Positions 18,596 through 27,634 of a DNA stretch of 64,000 nt are shown here, piece after piece (within the stretch, counting starts at the first letter, position 1; each line of letters begins with the position of its first letter). The notes under the pieces were generated by a model that was not told the origin of the DNA, did not search any database, and saw nothing but the letters and a program-made list of their open reading frames with translations. This stretch comes from Nocardia sp. NBC_00508. Its GTDB lineage: Bacteria; Actinomycetota; Actinomycetes; Mycobacteriales; Mycobacteriaceae. The position numbers were made by a program, and so were the translations under genes. Where the stretch lies: NCBI RefSeq assembly GCF_036346875.1, contig NZ_CP107852.1:3038001-3102000 (forward strand), given 5' to 3'.

Positions 18596-18653
18596 TTGAA
18601 ACGGAATAATCCGTTCTGATACAGTTCAGACAGAACGAAGCATTCCGTTTCAA
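18596..18653. promoter_or_regulatory. Paired TetR operators in mirror orientation
   Basis: Site 1 (18596-18618) begins TTGAAACGGAATAATCCGTT and site 2 (18631-18653) ends ATTCCGTTTCAA. The two 23-bp sites are near-perfect reverse complements. Site 1 is itself palindromic (AACGGA, four bases, TCCGTT). They fill the spacer between the divergent TetR and epoxide hydrolase genes and would block both promoters. Confidence 0.75.
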
Positions 18654-18666
18654 TTAGGAGCAAAAC

Positions 18667-19749
18667 ATGACCGCGATCACCCCCTTCCGCATCGACGTCG
18701 ACCAGGCCGACCTGGACGACCTGCGCGCCCGGCTGGCCCGTACACGCTGGGCCGAGCAGATCCCCGAGTCGGGCGACGCCTACGGGGTGAGCGTCGAGCG
18801 CGTCCGCCACCTGGTCGACTACTGGCGCGACGGGTTCGACTGGCGCGCCGTCGAGGCGGCGCTGAACGCCTACCCACAGTTCACCACCGAGATCGATGGC
18901 CAGAACATCCACTTCTTGCACGTGAAAGCCGATCAGGACAACGCCTTTCCGCTGATCCTCACGCACGGATGGCCGGGCACTTTCGTCGAGTTCGTCGACC
19001 TGATCGAGCCGCTCACCGCGGCCGGGTTCGATCTGGTGATCCCCTCCGTGCCGGGGTATGGATTCTCCGGGCCCACCACGGAGGCGGGCTGGAACGACGC
19101 CCGGATCGCTCGCGCCTGGGCAGAGTTGATGCGACGACTCGGCTACACCCGCTATGGCGCGGTGGGCAACGACGGTGGAGCGTCGATCTCGCCGGAGCTC
19201 GCCCGGGTGGCGCCGGACAATGTGGTCGGCGTGCACGTCGCGCAGGTGTACTCGTTCCCGTCCGGCGATCCGGCCGAGCTGGCCGACCTCACCGAGGACG
19301 AGCAGCAATCGCTGGCCACCCTGGACTGGTTCGTCAAGAACAAGATGGGTTTCAACGTGCTGCAATCACAGCAGCCGCAGACGCTGGCGCACGCGATCAT
19401 GGACTCGCCCGCCGGACTGGTCGGCTGGAACGGCCAGCTGCTCGGACCGGACCTGAACGACGACTTCGTGCTCACCAACATCGCGATCCACTGGCTGACG
19501 GGCACCGCGGGTTCGGCGATCCGGCACTACTACGAGAAGGACAAGGCCGAGCGTCCCACCACGCCGACCACGGTGCCGCTCGCGCTCTCCGGCTCCACCG
19601 GCGATTTCCACGGCATCCGGCGCTTCGCCGAGCGTGACCACAACATCGTGTCGTGGCGGACGCACGACGTCTTCACCCACTACCTGCACCATGTGGCGCC
19701 CGCCCTCATGGCGCAGGAGATCACGGAATTCTTCGCCGGCCTGCGCTGA
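18667..19749 (+). CDS. Epoxide hydrolase (EHN-type alpha/beta hydrolase)
   Basis: The product has 360 residues. The N-terminal EHN domain (FRIDVDQADLDDLRARLART, then RWAEQ) precedes an alpha/beta-hydrolase core. The oxyanion motif is HGWPG (His100-Gly104) and the nucleophile elbow is GNDGGAS (Asp169). At the C-terminus the usual GGHF is replaced by FTHY, keeping the likely catalytic His. Members open epoxides to diols. AGGAG lies seven bases before the ATG. Divergent from its probable TetR repressor. Confidence 0.87.
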   Translation: MTAITPFRIDVDQADLDDLRARLARTRWAEQIPESGDAYGVSVERVRHLVDYWRDGFDWRAVEAALNAYPQFTTEIDGQNIHFLHVKADQDNAFPLILTHGWPGTFVEFVDLIEPLTAAGFDLVIPSVPGYGFSGPTTEAGWNDARIARAWAELMRRLGYTRYGAVGNDGGASISPELARVAPDNVVGVHVAQVYSFPSGDPAELADLTEDEQQSLATLDWFVKNKMGFNVLQSQQPQTLAHAIMDSPAGLVGWNGQLLGPDLNDDFVLTNIAIHWLTGTAGSAIRHYYEKDKAERPTTPTTVPLALSGSTGDFHGIRRFAERDHNIVSWRTHDVFTHYLHHVAPALMAQEITEFFAGLR

Positions 19750-19919
19750 CCGGGCACGCGAAGGTCGTCGCCCCGGTGTGGGCGGCGGCCTTTGCACACG
19801 CCGGGGCTCTAGACAATCTCTTATGTCATCGAGACTCACGGCCATGGTTCGTCTCGCTTCCCGCTGATGTACTGGATTCACCAACAGCACAGCAGCTTTC
19901 GAACAAGGAGACGAACACC

Positions 19920-20543
19920 ATGAAAATCGCAGTCTTCGGAGCCACCAGCACCGTCGGACGCCTCGTCGTCGAGCGTGCCCTGCAGGAGGGACACGAGGTC
20001 ACGGCATTCACTCGCAGCGCGGCGAGCGTCGGGCAGCAGCACGTGCGGCTGCGCGTGGTGGAAGGCGACGTGCTGGACCCGGACTCGGTGCAGCGTGCGG
20101 TGGAGGGGCAGGACGCGGTGCTGATCTCGCTCGGCAACGGCCGCAAAGGTGTCGTGCGGGCGGGCGGCACCAAAGCGATCATCGAGGCGATGAACCGCAC
20201 CGGCGTCAAGCGGCTGATCTGCCAGACCACCCTCGGCGTCGGCGACAGCAAGGGCAACTTGAACTTCCTCTGGAAGTACGTGATGTTCGGGCTGCTGCTG
20301 CGTCCGGCCTATGCCGACCATGTCCTGCAGGAGGAGTACGTCCGGGCCGGCGACCTGGACTGGACCATCGTGCGGCCGAGCGCCTTCACCGACGGACCGC
20401 GCACCGGCAACTACCGGCGCGGTTTCCCGGCGGGCGAGCGTGGTCTCACCTTGAAGATCGCCCGCGCCGACATCGCGGACTTCATGATCGAGCAGCTGAC
20501 CGACACGACGTACCTCCGGCAGGCGCCCGGCATCTCCCACTGA
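19920..20543 (+). CDS. NAD(P)-binding SDR-like protein (NmrA/YwnB type)
   Basis: The product has 207 residues from the ATG preceded by AAGGAG. The Rossmann signature is GATSTVGRLVVERAL (residues 7-21), followed by VVEGDVLDPDSV and QDAVLISLG. It has the small atypical short-chain dehydrogenase form without the YxxxK pair, and QTTLGVGDSKG sits where NmrA-like proteins are conserved. These act as NAD(P)H-dependent reductases or redox sensors. The specific role is unknown. It ends in a strong hairpin shared with the convergent cobW-like gene. Confidence 0.85.
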   Translation: MKIAVFGATSTVGRLVVERALQEGHEVTAFTRSAASVGQQHVRLRVVEGDVLDPDSVQRAVEGQDAVLISLGNGRKGVVRAGGTKAIIEAMNRTGVKRLICQTTLGVGDSKGNLNFLWKYVMFGLLLRPAYADHVLQEEYVRAGDLDWTIVRPSAFTDGPRTGNYRRGFPAGERGLTLKIARADIADFMIEQLTDTTYLRQAPGISH

Positions 20544-20569
20544 GCACGGCGTGCCATGCGGCGGAACGG

Positions 20570-20607
20570 CTGCGGCCCGCGCCCCGATTCCGGGACGCGG
20601 GCCGCAG
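20570..20607. terminator. Bidirectional terminator hairpin
   Basis: CTGCGGCCCGCG pairs with CGCGGGCCGCAG (12 bp), with further pairing inside. It lies between the convergent NAD(P)-binding gene and the CobW-type gene. Confidence 0.7.
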
Positions 20608-20627
20608 TCGTTGTAGCCCAACGAGTT

Positions 20628-21764
20628 TCAGGCGTGCTCGTGCAGTTCGCCCCAAGCCGGAAACGGGTCGGGATACTCCGCCCATGCGCCCGGACCTTCG
20701 GCGAACTCCGCGTCGGTGAGCAAGGCCGCATCCAGCAGCGCGCGCACCCCATCGCAATCGAGCTCGATCCCGATGAGGACGATTTCCTGCCCCGGCGACA
20801 CCTCCAACGACGACCACCAAGCGGCGGGTTCGAAGACCAGGTTCGGCCCGGCCTGCGACCAGACCGCGGCCAGCGTCGACCGGCTCGCGATCCAGCAGAA
20901 CCCCTTGCTGCGCAACAAACCGCGCAGTTGATCCAACGCTTCGGACAAGCGCAGCGGATGGAACGGCCGGTCGGCGGTGTAGGTGAGGCTGCGAATGCCG
21001 TACTCCTCGGTCTCCGGCGTATGACCGCCTGCGAGTTCCTCCGCCCACCCCTCGGCCTCGGCCGCGACCAGCGGGTTGTAGCGACCGGTGTCCAGCACCT
21101 CGGCCAAGTCGACCACGCCGTTGCTGGTGCGCAGCACGTGGGCACGCGGATTGAGCCTGCGCACCGTGGCTTCCACCGCACCCGCCGCCGCGGCGCCGAC
21201 CAGGTCGGTCTTGTTCACCAACAGAACGTCGGCGAATTCCACTTGGTCCACGAGCAGATCGGCGATGGTGCGGGCATCGCCGTCTCCCGCTTGCAGGTTC
21301 CGCTCGGCCAGCGCCTGCCCGCGCGCCACTTCGGCGAGGAACGTCGAGGCGTCGACCACGGTCACCATGGTGTCCAGCCGCGCGATATCGCCGAGCCGGA
21401 ATCCGTCCTCGAATTCCCAGTCGAAGGTCGCGGCCACCGGCATCGGTTCGGAGATCCCGGTCGACTCGATCACCAACTGGTCGAACCGCCCCGCGCGTGC
21501 GAGCCTGGCAACCGCCTCGATCAGGTCTTCGCGCAGCGTGCAGCAGATGCAGCCGTTGGTCAGCTCCACCAGTTTTTCCTCGGTGCGATCGAGGTGGCCC
21601 TGTCCCGCGACCAGCGCGGCGTCGATATTCACCTCGCTCATGTCGTTGACGATGACCGCCACCCGACGGCCCTCCCGGTTGGCGAGGATGTGGTTGAGCA
21701 GCGTCGTCTTGCCCGCGCCGAGAAAGCCGGACAGCACAGTGACAGGAAGCAGGTCGGAATCCAT
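20628..21764 (-). CDS. CobW/ZNG1-type GTP-binding zinc metallochaperone
   Basis: The product has 378 residues from the ATG giving MDSDLLPV. An ATG 24 bases upstream lies inside the Zur-like box and is less likely. G3E GTPase motifs are GFLGAGKTT (Walker A, residues 13-21), the CICC metal motif (Cys72, Cys74, Cys75), [10 protein letters not shown], and NKTDL. The CobW C-terminal domain follows. Such proteins deliver zinc to client enzymes under zinc starvation. The Zur-like box overlapping the promoter supports zinc rather than cobalt as its metal. Confidence 0.9.
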   Translation of the reverse strand: MDSDLLPVTVLSGFLGAGKTTLLNHILANREGRRVAVIVNDMSEVNIDAALVAGQGHLDRTEEKLVELTNGCICCTLREDLIEAVARLARAGRFDQLVIESTGISEPMPVAATFDWEFEDGFRLGDIARLDTMVTVVDASTFLAEVARGQALAERNLQAGDGDARTIADLLVDQVEFADVLLVNKTDLVGAAAAGAVEATVRRLNPRAHVLRTSNGVVDLAEVLDTGRYNPLVAAEAEGWAEELAGGHTPETEEYGIRSLTYTADRPFHPLRLSEALDQLRGLLRSKGFCWIASRSTLAAVWSQAGPNLVFEPAAWWSSLEVSPGQEIVLIGIELDCDGVRALLDAALLTDAEFAEGPGAWAEYPDPFPAWGELHEHA

Positions 21765-21770
21765 GGCGTA

Positions 21771-21790
21771 AATGATAACCATTTTCATTT
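21771..21790 (-). promoter_or_regulatory. Zur-like box upstream of the CobW-type gene
   Basis: Read on the minus strand, TGAAAATGGTTATCA is an imperfect palindrome close to the actinobacterial Zur consensus (TGA-AAT-ATT-TCA pattern). It lies six bases before the chosen ATG of the CobW-type gene, so the transcript leader must be very short or absent. The same spacer drives thiD in the other direction. Confidence 0.7.
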
Positions 21791-21855
21791 ACTGTCAGCG
21801 GGGTGGGTTCCGGTTGCCGGTGGCGACACTGCCAGACCGCCGTAGGGTTTGTGGC

Positions 21856-22701
21856 GTGAAACTGCTGCCATTGCCCGCTGAGGGGCAGACCCCTGTCCGG
21901 GCGCTCACCATTGCCGGCACCGATTCCGGCGGAGGCGCCGGAATCCAGGCCGATACCCGCACCATGGCGCTGTGCGGGGTGCATGCACTGGTGGCGGTGG
22001 CGGCGGTGACCGTACAGAACTCGGTGGGTGTCAGCGGTTTCCATGAGGTTCCGCCAGAGATCGTGGCCGATCAGGTGCGCGCGGTCGTCGGGGACATCGG
22101 CGCAGGCGCCGCCAAGACCGGCATGCTGGCCTCCACCGCGATCATCGAGGCGGTCGCCGCGGTGTGCCAGGAGGTCGGTATCGGCCGCGACGGCCACATT
22201 CCGCTGGTCGTCGATCCGGTCGCGGCTTCCATGCACGGCGACCCGCTGCTGCACATCGAGGCGCTGGACGCGCTGCGCAACACGCTGATTCCACTCGCGA
22301 CCGTGGTGACGCCGAACCTGGACGAGGTCAGGCTGCTCACGGGTATCGAAGTCGACGACGAGGACTCGGCGCGCCGCGCCGCGGCGGCGCTGCACAAGCT
22401 CGGGCCGCGATGGGCGATCGTCAAGGGCGGGCACCTGCGCTCCTCCGAGTACAGCACCGACCTGCTGTTCGACGGCGAGCAGTTCCTCGAGTTCACCGCG
22501 CCGCGCATCACGACCGGCAACGATCACGGCGGCGGTGACACGCTGGCCGCAGCGATTGCCTGCGCCCTGGCGCACGGCTATTCAGTGCCCGAGGCCGTGG
22601 AATTCGCCAAGGAGTGGACCTACCGCTGCCTCGCCGCGTCCTACGATCTCGGCGCGGGCCACGGGCCGGTGTCCCCGCTGTGGCGGCTGCACGAGCATTG
22701 A
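21856..22701 (+). CDS. thiD: Hydroxymethylpyrimidine/phosphomethylpyrimidine kinase ThiD
   Basis: The product has 281 residues from a GTG giving MKLLPLPAEG; the frame is open further upstream through the promoter area. It phosphorylates HMP and HMP-P to HMP-PP for thiamine assembly. Ribokinase-fold motifs are TIAGTDSGGGAGIQADTRTM near residue 19, GAGAAKTGML, VVDPVAASMHGD, TPNLDEVRLLTG and the catalytic ITTGNDHGGGDTLAAAIA (Asp in GGGD). It is divergent from the CobW-type gene. No TPP riboswitch is present in front of it. Confidence 0.93.
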   Translation: MKLLPLPAEGQTPVRALTIAGTDSGGGAGIQADTRTMALCGVHALVAVAAVTVQNSVGVSGFHEVPPEIVADQVRAVVGDIGAGAAKTGMLASTAIIEAVAAVCQEVGIGRDGHIPLVVDPVAASMHGDPLLHIEALDALRNTLIPLATVVTPNLDEVRLLTGIEVDDEDSARRAAAALHKLGPRWAIVKGGHLRSSEYSTDLLFDGEQFLEFTAPRITTGNDHGGGDTLAAAIACALAHGYSVPEAVEFAKEWTYRCLAASYDLGAGHGPVSPLWRLHEH

Positions 22702-22892
22702 CCAGGCAACCACTCAACGAGACATCGACTTCCGGCATCGCCGCACGGCGCGACACCATTACTTGTCGGTGGGCGCTGCGATACTGAGGGCGTCGCAAAC
22801 ACAGGTGGCTTCAACGGTGAAGACAATCGGAACAACGGCGTTCGATGTGAATGCGACAAACGAACTCGGCGTCCGCCCGGGCGGCGCCACGG

Positions 22893-23618
22893 TCACCTAC
22901 GGGAAACGGCAAGGTGCAACGGACGGTCGGCATCGATGAGGATGCCGATGACCCGCGCGTTCGCCGCCACCAGCGCGGAGATGATCTCGGCGAGGTAGGC
23001 CACGAACTGCTCGATCGGCATGGTCGGTGTCTCCAGCCGGTTCGCGCCGAGCCACCAGTCGGTGGCCGATGCCACCGCACCGAAAATCGAATAGATGACG
23101 AGTTCCGCGCTCGCGATCGGTACCGACTCGTCGCCGGATGCCCCCGCGAACAGCTCGGCGGCGCGCTTCGCCGACTGCCTGGCCGATTGCAACGCACGGC
23201 CGGAGTCGTCGGAACGCTGGGTGAAGTGGCTGTGCAGGATGAACCGGAAGACGTTCGGGTGCTGTGACACCACGAGCACGTATTCAGCCGCACCGCGGCG
23301 GACCAGGTCGCGCGCCGAATCGCTGGTCAGGTCGAAACTCGCGACGATCTGTTCCCAGAGCAGGTCGCGGAGGCGGTCGACGATCGCGTTGTAGAGGTCG
23401 GCCTTGTCCTCGAAATGGCGATACAGCTTGGGCTTCGCCGCGCCGGCCTCCTTGGCGATATCGCCCATGCTGACTTCGGGGCCGATCTTGTCCAACGCAC
23501 GGAACGCCGCGTCGACGAACTCCGCTCGAACCTTCCGCCGATGCTCGCGCCATCGCTCGGTGCGAGCGTCGACACGCTTACGCGGCGCCTCATCCGGTCT
23601 CGGGCCGCTACGCGTCAC
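22893..23618 (-). CDS. TetR family regulator
   Basis: The product has 241 residues from a GTG. It has a basic N-terminus (RKRVDARTERWREHRRKVRA), then HTH VSMGDIAKEAGAAKPKLYRHFEDKADLY (about residues 49-76). The C-terminal half resembles the KstR2/Rv-type large-pocket TetR proteins but shows no diagnostic ligand motif. It is flanked by thiD (convergent) and the small lysine-rich gene on the same strand, so the target is not evident from context. The 190 bases towards thiD hold no gene I can support. Confidence 0.88.
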   Translation of the reverse strand: MTRSGPRPDEAPRKRVDARTERWREHRRKVRAEFVDAAFRALDKIGPEVSMGDIAKEAGAAKPKLYRHFEDKADLYNAIVDRLRDLLWEQIVASFDLTSDSARDLVRRGAAEYVLVVSQHPNVFRFILHSHFTQRSDDSGRALQSARQSAKRAAELFAGASGDESVPIASAELVIYSIFGAVASATDWWLGANRLETPTMPIEQFVAYLAEIISALVAANARVIGILIDADRPLHLAVSRR

Positions 23619-23677
23619 GAATCCGGATGCTACCCGTTACCACTGGTACCGATCCCCGGCCGTCGACCGGTGCAGGA

Positions 23678-23800
23678 TCAGCGCTTCTTGGGGTCGACGC
23701 CGCTATCGCCCGCGGACTTGGCCTTCTTCTCCGCTCGCTTTTCCTTGATGGACTTCCCGGACTTCTTGGACATTGAACTGCGCGGAGATTTATCGGACAA
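23678..23800 (-). CDS. Tiny lysine-rich protein (40 residues)
   Basis: The product has 40 residues from a TTG preceded by AAAGGACCCCGA; an internal ATG at 23773 would give 31. The sequence begins MSDKSPRSSMSKKSGKSIKE, is dominated by Lys, Arg and Ser, and ends DPKKR. It is strongly basic and probably disordered, resembling small nucleic-acid- or ribosome-associated proteins of actinobacteria. I recall comparable short conserved hypotheticals in Rhodococcus and Nocardia. It is separated by 59 bases from the downstream TetR gene. Confidence 0.7.
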   Translation of the reverse strand: MSDKSPRSSMSKKSGKSIKEKRAEKKAKSAGDSGVDPKKR

Positions 23801-23956
23801 TCGGGGTCCTTTGCTCGGAGAACCTGAGTGGTCCCGCTGTCATCGACCGTACGCCATGTCGGCCTGCCAGCGGCGCGTCATCGCCGTGCTGCACCCCCAG
23901 CAACCTCACAGCTCGGCCCCAGCACCACTACAGCGGGGCCGTCGAGGGTAGTGCGC

Positions 23957-25282
23957 ATGACCGAGACTGTGACCGTCGCGGCGACGGAACGAACCGAGGG
24001 CACGGGGGCGCCCGTGCTGGACGTGGTGATACCTGTCTACAACGAAGAGACCGACCTGGGCGTGTGCGTGCGCAGGCTGCACGCCTACCTGCGCGACGGG
24101 TTCCCCTTCCCGGCGCGCATCACGATCGCCGACAACGCGAGCACTGACGACACGCTTCAAGTCGCACGCCTGCTCGCCGGGGAGCTGGGCGATGTGCGCG
24201 TAGTGCACTTGGCCGCCAAGGGGCGCGGCAGGGCGCTGCGGGCGGTGTGGGAACGCTCCGACGCGCTGGTGGTCACCTACATGGACGTCGACCTGTCCAC
24301 GGACCTGAACGCGTTGCTGCCCTTGGTCGCACCGCTGATCACCGGGCATTCCGACCTGGCCATCGGCACTCGGCTCGACTCCGCCTCCCGCGTCGTGCGC
24401 GGACCCAAGCGCGAGATCATCTCTCGCTGCTATAACCTGCTGCTGAAAGCCTCACTGCGCGTGCAGTTCTCGGACGCGCAGTGCGGGTTCAAGGCGATGC
24501 GGGCCGACGTGGCGCGACGCCTGCTGCCGCTGGTGCACGACGGGGAGTGGTTCTTCGACACCGAACTGCTCGTGCTCGCCGAACGGGTCGGGCTGCGCAT
24601 CCACGAGGTGCCGGTGGACTGGATCGACGACCCGGACAGCCGGGTCGACATCATCGACACCGCGCGCAAGGACCTACGCGGCATCTGGCGGCTCGGTCGG
24701 GCGCTCACCGCCGGCGCGCTGCCGCTGCAGGAACTGCGCCGGGCGGTCGGCCGGGAGCCGTTGGTGCCCGGCGTGCCGCTCGGCATGGTGGGACAGCTGG
24801 TGCGGTTCGCGATCGTCGGCGTGCTGAGCACGCTGGCATATCTGCTGCTGTACGTCGTGCTGCAACCGTTCACCGGGGCGCAGGTGGCGAACTCGGCGGC
24901 GCTGCTGATCACGGCGGTGGCGAACACCGCTGCCAACCGGGCCTTCACCTTCGGGGTGCGCGGCTCGACCGGGGTGGTCTCGCACCAATTCCAAGGTCTG
25001 GCAATTTTCGGGATCGGATTGACGCTCACCAGCGGTGCACTGTTCGCGCTGCATCAGTGGGCGCCGGGCGCCTCGGTGCATCTGGAGCTGTCCGTGCTGG
25101 TACTGGCCAATCTGGTGGCGACGCTGGTGCGGTTCATCGGGCTGCGCTGGGTGTTCCGCGATGGCGCGGACCCTGCCGGACGTCGCGCCCGTTCCCGTGC
25201 ACTCGCCGAACCTCGCAGCACGGCTACGGCCGCCTCGAAATCCGCTCCCATCGCATTCGGCCGTGCAGGTGACCACCGGTGA
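23957..25282 (+). CDS. GT2 glycosyltransferase with C-terminal GtrA membrane domain
   Basis: The product has 441 residues. Residues ~20-260 are a dolichyl-phosphate-sugar synthase-like GT-A domain: VVIPVYNEETDL, ADNASTDDT, the metal motif DVD (110-112), and QCGFKAMRAD. From ~279 a GtrA domain follows with four hydrophobic segments (LVRFAIVGVLSTLAYLLLY and others). It probably loads a sugar onto a polyprenyl phosphate. The stop overlaps the GTG of the GT39 gene, which would then use the lipid-linked sugar outside the membrane. Sugar and acceptor are unknown. Confidence 0.9.
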   Translation: MTETVTVAATERTEGTGAPVLDVVIPVYNEETDLGVCVRRLHAYLRDGFPFPARITIADNASTDDTLQVARLLAGELGDVRVVHLAAKGRGRALRAVWERSDALVVTYMDVDLSTDLNALLPLVAPLITGHSDLAIGTRLDSASRVVRGPKREIISRCYNLLLKASLRVQFSDAQCGFKAMRADVARRLLPLVHDGEWFFDTELLVLAERVGLRIHEVPVDWIDDPDSRVDIIDTARKDLRGIWRLGRALTAGALPLQELRRAVGREPLVPGVPLGMVGQLVRFAIVGVLSTLAYLLLYVVLQPFTGAQVANSAALLITAVANTAANRAFTFGVRGSTGVVSHQFQGLAIFGIGLTLTSGALFALHQWAPGASVHLELSVLVLANLVATLVRFIGLRWVFRDGADPAGRRARSRALAEPRSTATAASKSAPIAFGRAGDHR

Positions 25283-27426
25283 CGGCGACACTCACCATGC
25301 CACCGCCGCCGGTCGCATCGCGGCCGAAGTCCGAACTCCGCTGGGAGTACCCGGCGCTGGCGGTGCTGCTGATCGGCACGGCGGTGGCCTATCTGTGCAA
25401 TCTGAGCGCGAACGGTTGGGGGAATTCGTTCTATTCCGCTGCGGCACAAGCAGGTTCGGTGTCGTGGAAGGCATTCTTCTTCGGGTCGTCCGATGCGGCG
25501 AACTCGATCACCGTGGACAAACCGCCCGCCTCCCTGTGGTTGATGGAACTGTCTGTGCGGGCGTTCGGGCTGAACAGCTGGAGCATCCTGGTGCCGGAGG
25601 TGTTGCTCGGCGTCGCCACCGTCGCGCTGGTGTGGGCTACGGTGCGCCGACCGTTCGGCCCGGCCGCCGGATTGCTCGCGGGGCTGGTGCTGGCGGTGAC
25701 TCCCGTCGCGGCGCTGATGTTCCGGTTCAACAATCCGGATGCGCTGTTGGTGTTCTTGATGGTCGCCGCGGCGTGGGCGATGACGCGGGCGACGGAGGAC
25801 GGTCGCTGGCGCTGGCTCGTGTTGACCGGCACGATGATCGGATTCGGCTTCCTCACCAAGCAATTGCAGGTGCTGCTGGTGGTGCCCGCATTGGCGCTGA
25901 CCTATCTGATAGCGGGCCCACCGAAACTCGGCAAACGCATCGTGCAGCTGTTCGCGGCGGGCGCCGCGATGGTGGTGGCCGCGGGTTGGTGGCTGCTGGC
26001 GGTGGAGTTGTGGCCCGCCTCGTCGCGTCCGTGGATCGGCGGCTCACACGAGAACTCGATCCTGGAGCTGACCCTCGGCTACAACGGGTTCGGACGGCTC
26101 AACGGCAACGAGCGCGGCAGCGTCGGGCCCGGCGGCGAACTTCCGGCGGGGGGCAATGGCATGTGGGGCAACACCGGCATCACGCGATTGTTCGAACCCG
26201 CCCAGGGCGGTCAGATCGCATGGCTGATCCCAGCCGCGCTTGTCGCGCTGGTCGTGGGAATCCTCTTGCGCGGCAGGGCAGTCCGGACGGACCCACAACG
26301 CGCCGCGCTCATCCTCTGGGGCGGATGGCTGCTGGTGACCGGGCTTGTGTTCAGCTTCATGGCGGGCATTTTCCACCAGTACTACACCGTGGCCTTGGCT
26401 CCGGCGGTCGCCGCGCTGGCCGGCGCGGGAGTCGTGCTGTTCTGGCGGGAACGGAACCAGTTGTCGGTGCGGCTGGCCTCGGCGCTCGCGGTGGGTCTCA
26501 CGACAGCGACCGCGTGGATGCTGTTGTCCCGAAGTCCCGACTGGCAGCCGTGGCTGCGCTGGACCGTGCTTGTCGTCGGCGTACTCGCGGCGCTTGCCGT
26601 CGCCTTCCCCGCGCCGCGGAGGCTAGCCGTTGTCTCGGCGCTGGCGGTGGCGTTCACCGGCTTGGCCGGACCGGTCGCGTATGCGGTCGACACGATCGCC
26701 ACCCCGCACGCCGGTTCGATCCCCTCGGCCGGGCCGAACGTCGCGATGCACGGCAACCGACCGCCGTGGGGCGAAGGGATGACCGGTATAGGCGGTCGAC
26801 CGCAGGACGGCCCGGGAACGAATCGCCGTGCCGGTGCCCCCCAGACGCCGGATGGGCGGTCGGCGGGCTCCGGTCCGATGCCTGGAATGGGTCCGCAGGG
26901 CGCGATGCCCGGCAACCGGCTGCCCGTGCCCCCGCCCGACGGGAGACCGCAGGGCGCCACGCCCGACGGTCAGGCTCCACAGGGCGCCGGACCGAACCAA
27001 GGCATGCCCGGCGGCGCAACCGGAGATGGTGGTCCAGGCCCCAACGGCGGCGGTGGAATCGGCGGGCTCCCCGGGGCAAGCGAGCCGAGCGCGCAGGTCG
27101 TGTCCCTGCTCGAGCAGAACGGCGGCGACTACACGTGGGTGGCCGCGGCCATCGGCTCGAACAGCGCCGCGGGCTTGCAGCTGGCTACCGAACTCCCCGT
27201 CATGCCGATCGGCGGCTTCAACGGCAGCGACCCGTCGCCGACCCTGGAGCAGTTCGAACAGTATGTCGCCGAAGGAAGGATCCACTATTTCATCGGCGGC
27301 GGCCGCGGCGTCCCAGGCTCCTCCAGCTCCTCGCCCAGCGCACAGATCACGCAGTGGGTCCAGGAGAACTTCACCGCCACACAGGTGGATGGCGTCACCC
27401 TGTACGACTTGACAGCCATCCACTGA
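25279..27426 (+). CDS. GT39-type membrane glycosyltransferase (ArnT/YkcB-like)
   Basis: The product has 715 residues from a GTG overlapping the preceding stop (GTGA). About twelve membrane segments cover residues ~25-470. The first loop carries AANSITVDKPPASLW, the Asp/Lys-Pro-Pro motif of PMT/ArnT transferases. Residues ~480-600 are a Gly/Pro/Met-rich linker (repeats such as GMGPQGAMPGN and PDGRPQGATPDG). The last ~110 residues form an extracytoplasmic domain (ALEQNGGDYTWVAA-like sequence, then GGRGVPGSSSSSP). It probably transfers a polyprenyl-linked sugar to a wall or lipid acceptor, using the GT2-GtrA product. Confidence 0.88.
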   Translation: MTATLTMPPPPVASRPKSELRWEYPALAVLLIGTAVAYLCNLSANGWGNSFYSAAAQAGSVSWKAFFFGSSDAANSITVDKPPASLWLMELSVRAFGLNSWSILVPEVLLGVATVALVWATVRRPFGPAAGLLAGLVLAVTPVAALMFRFNNPDALLVFLMVAAAWAMTRATEDGRWRWLVLTGTMIGFGFLTKQLQVLLVVPALALTYLIAGPPKLGKRIVQLFAAGAAMVVAAGWWLLAVELWPASSRPWIGGSHENSILELTLGYNGFGRLNGNERGSVGPGGELPAGGNGMWGNTGITRLFEPAQGGQIAWLIPAALVALVVGILLRGRAVRTDPQRAALILWGGWLLVTGLVFSFMAGIFHQYYTVALAPAVAALAGAGVVLFWRERNQLSVRLASALAVGLTTATAWMLLSRSPDWQPWLRWTVLVVGVLAALAVAFPAPRRLAVVSALAVAFTGLAGPVAYAVDTIATPHAGSIPSAGPNVAMHGNRPPWGEGMTGIGGRPQDGPGTNRRAGAPQTPDGRSAGSGPMPGMGPQGAMPGNRLPVPPPDGRPQGATPDGQAPQGAGPNQGMPGGATGDGGPGPNGGGGIGGLPGASEPSAQVVSLLEQNGGDYTWVAAAIGSNSAAGLQLATELPVMPIGGFNGSDPSPTLEQFEQYVAEGRIHYFIGGGRGVPGSSSSSPSAQITQWVQENFTATQVDGVTLYDLTAIH

Positions 27427-27432
27427 GACCGC

Positions 27433-27473
27433 GGGGTGCGGCCCCACCGCCCTGCATACCGGGGCCGCACCCC
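27433..27473 (+). terminator. Terminator of the glycosyltransferase operon
   Basis: GGGGTGCGGCCCC (27433-27445) pairs perfectly with GGGGCCGCACCCC (27461-27473) across a 15-base loop, seven bases after the GT39 stop. Confidence 0.75.
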
Positions 27474-27614
27474 TCCCAGCGTGGCCGCGCCATGCACAGG
27501 ACCGTGTGTGGACCCTCGCCCGGTCGGTCGTCGCATAACCGAGCGCTCCGGTGCCCTGCTCGACTACGTCCTGTCTACCCGACCATTGGCCCGAGCCTCT
27601 CCGTGGACTAACCT

Positions 27615-27624
27615 CTTAGCTAAG
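27615..27624. promoter_or_regulatory. Palindrome before the toxin-antitoxin operon
   Basis: CTTAGCTAAG is a perfect 10-bp palindrome directly before the AGGAGG ribosome site of the antitoxin gene. Antitoxins of the Phd/YefM type usually repress their own operon by binding such sites. The assignment is by position. Confidence 0.4.
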
Positions 27625-27634
27625 GAGGTGTGCA

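Noticed and set aside
20482..22575. 697-residue minus-strand open frame
   Set aside because: It is a shadow across the CobW-type gene and thiD, both of which have clear motifs in the accepted frames.
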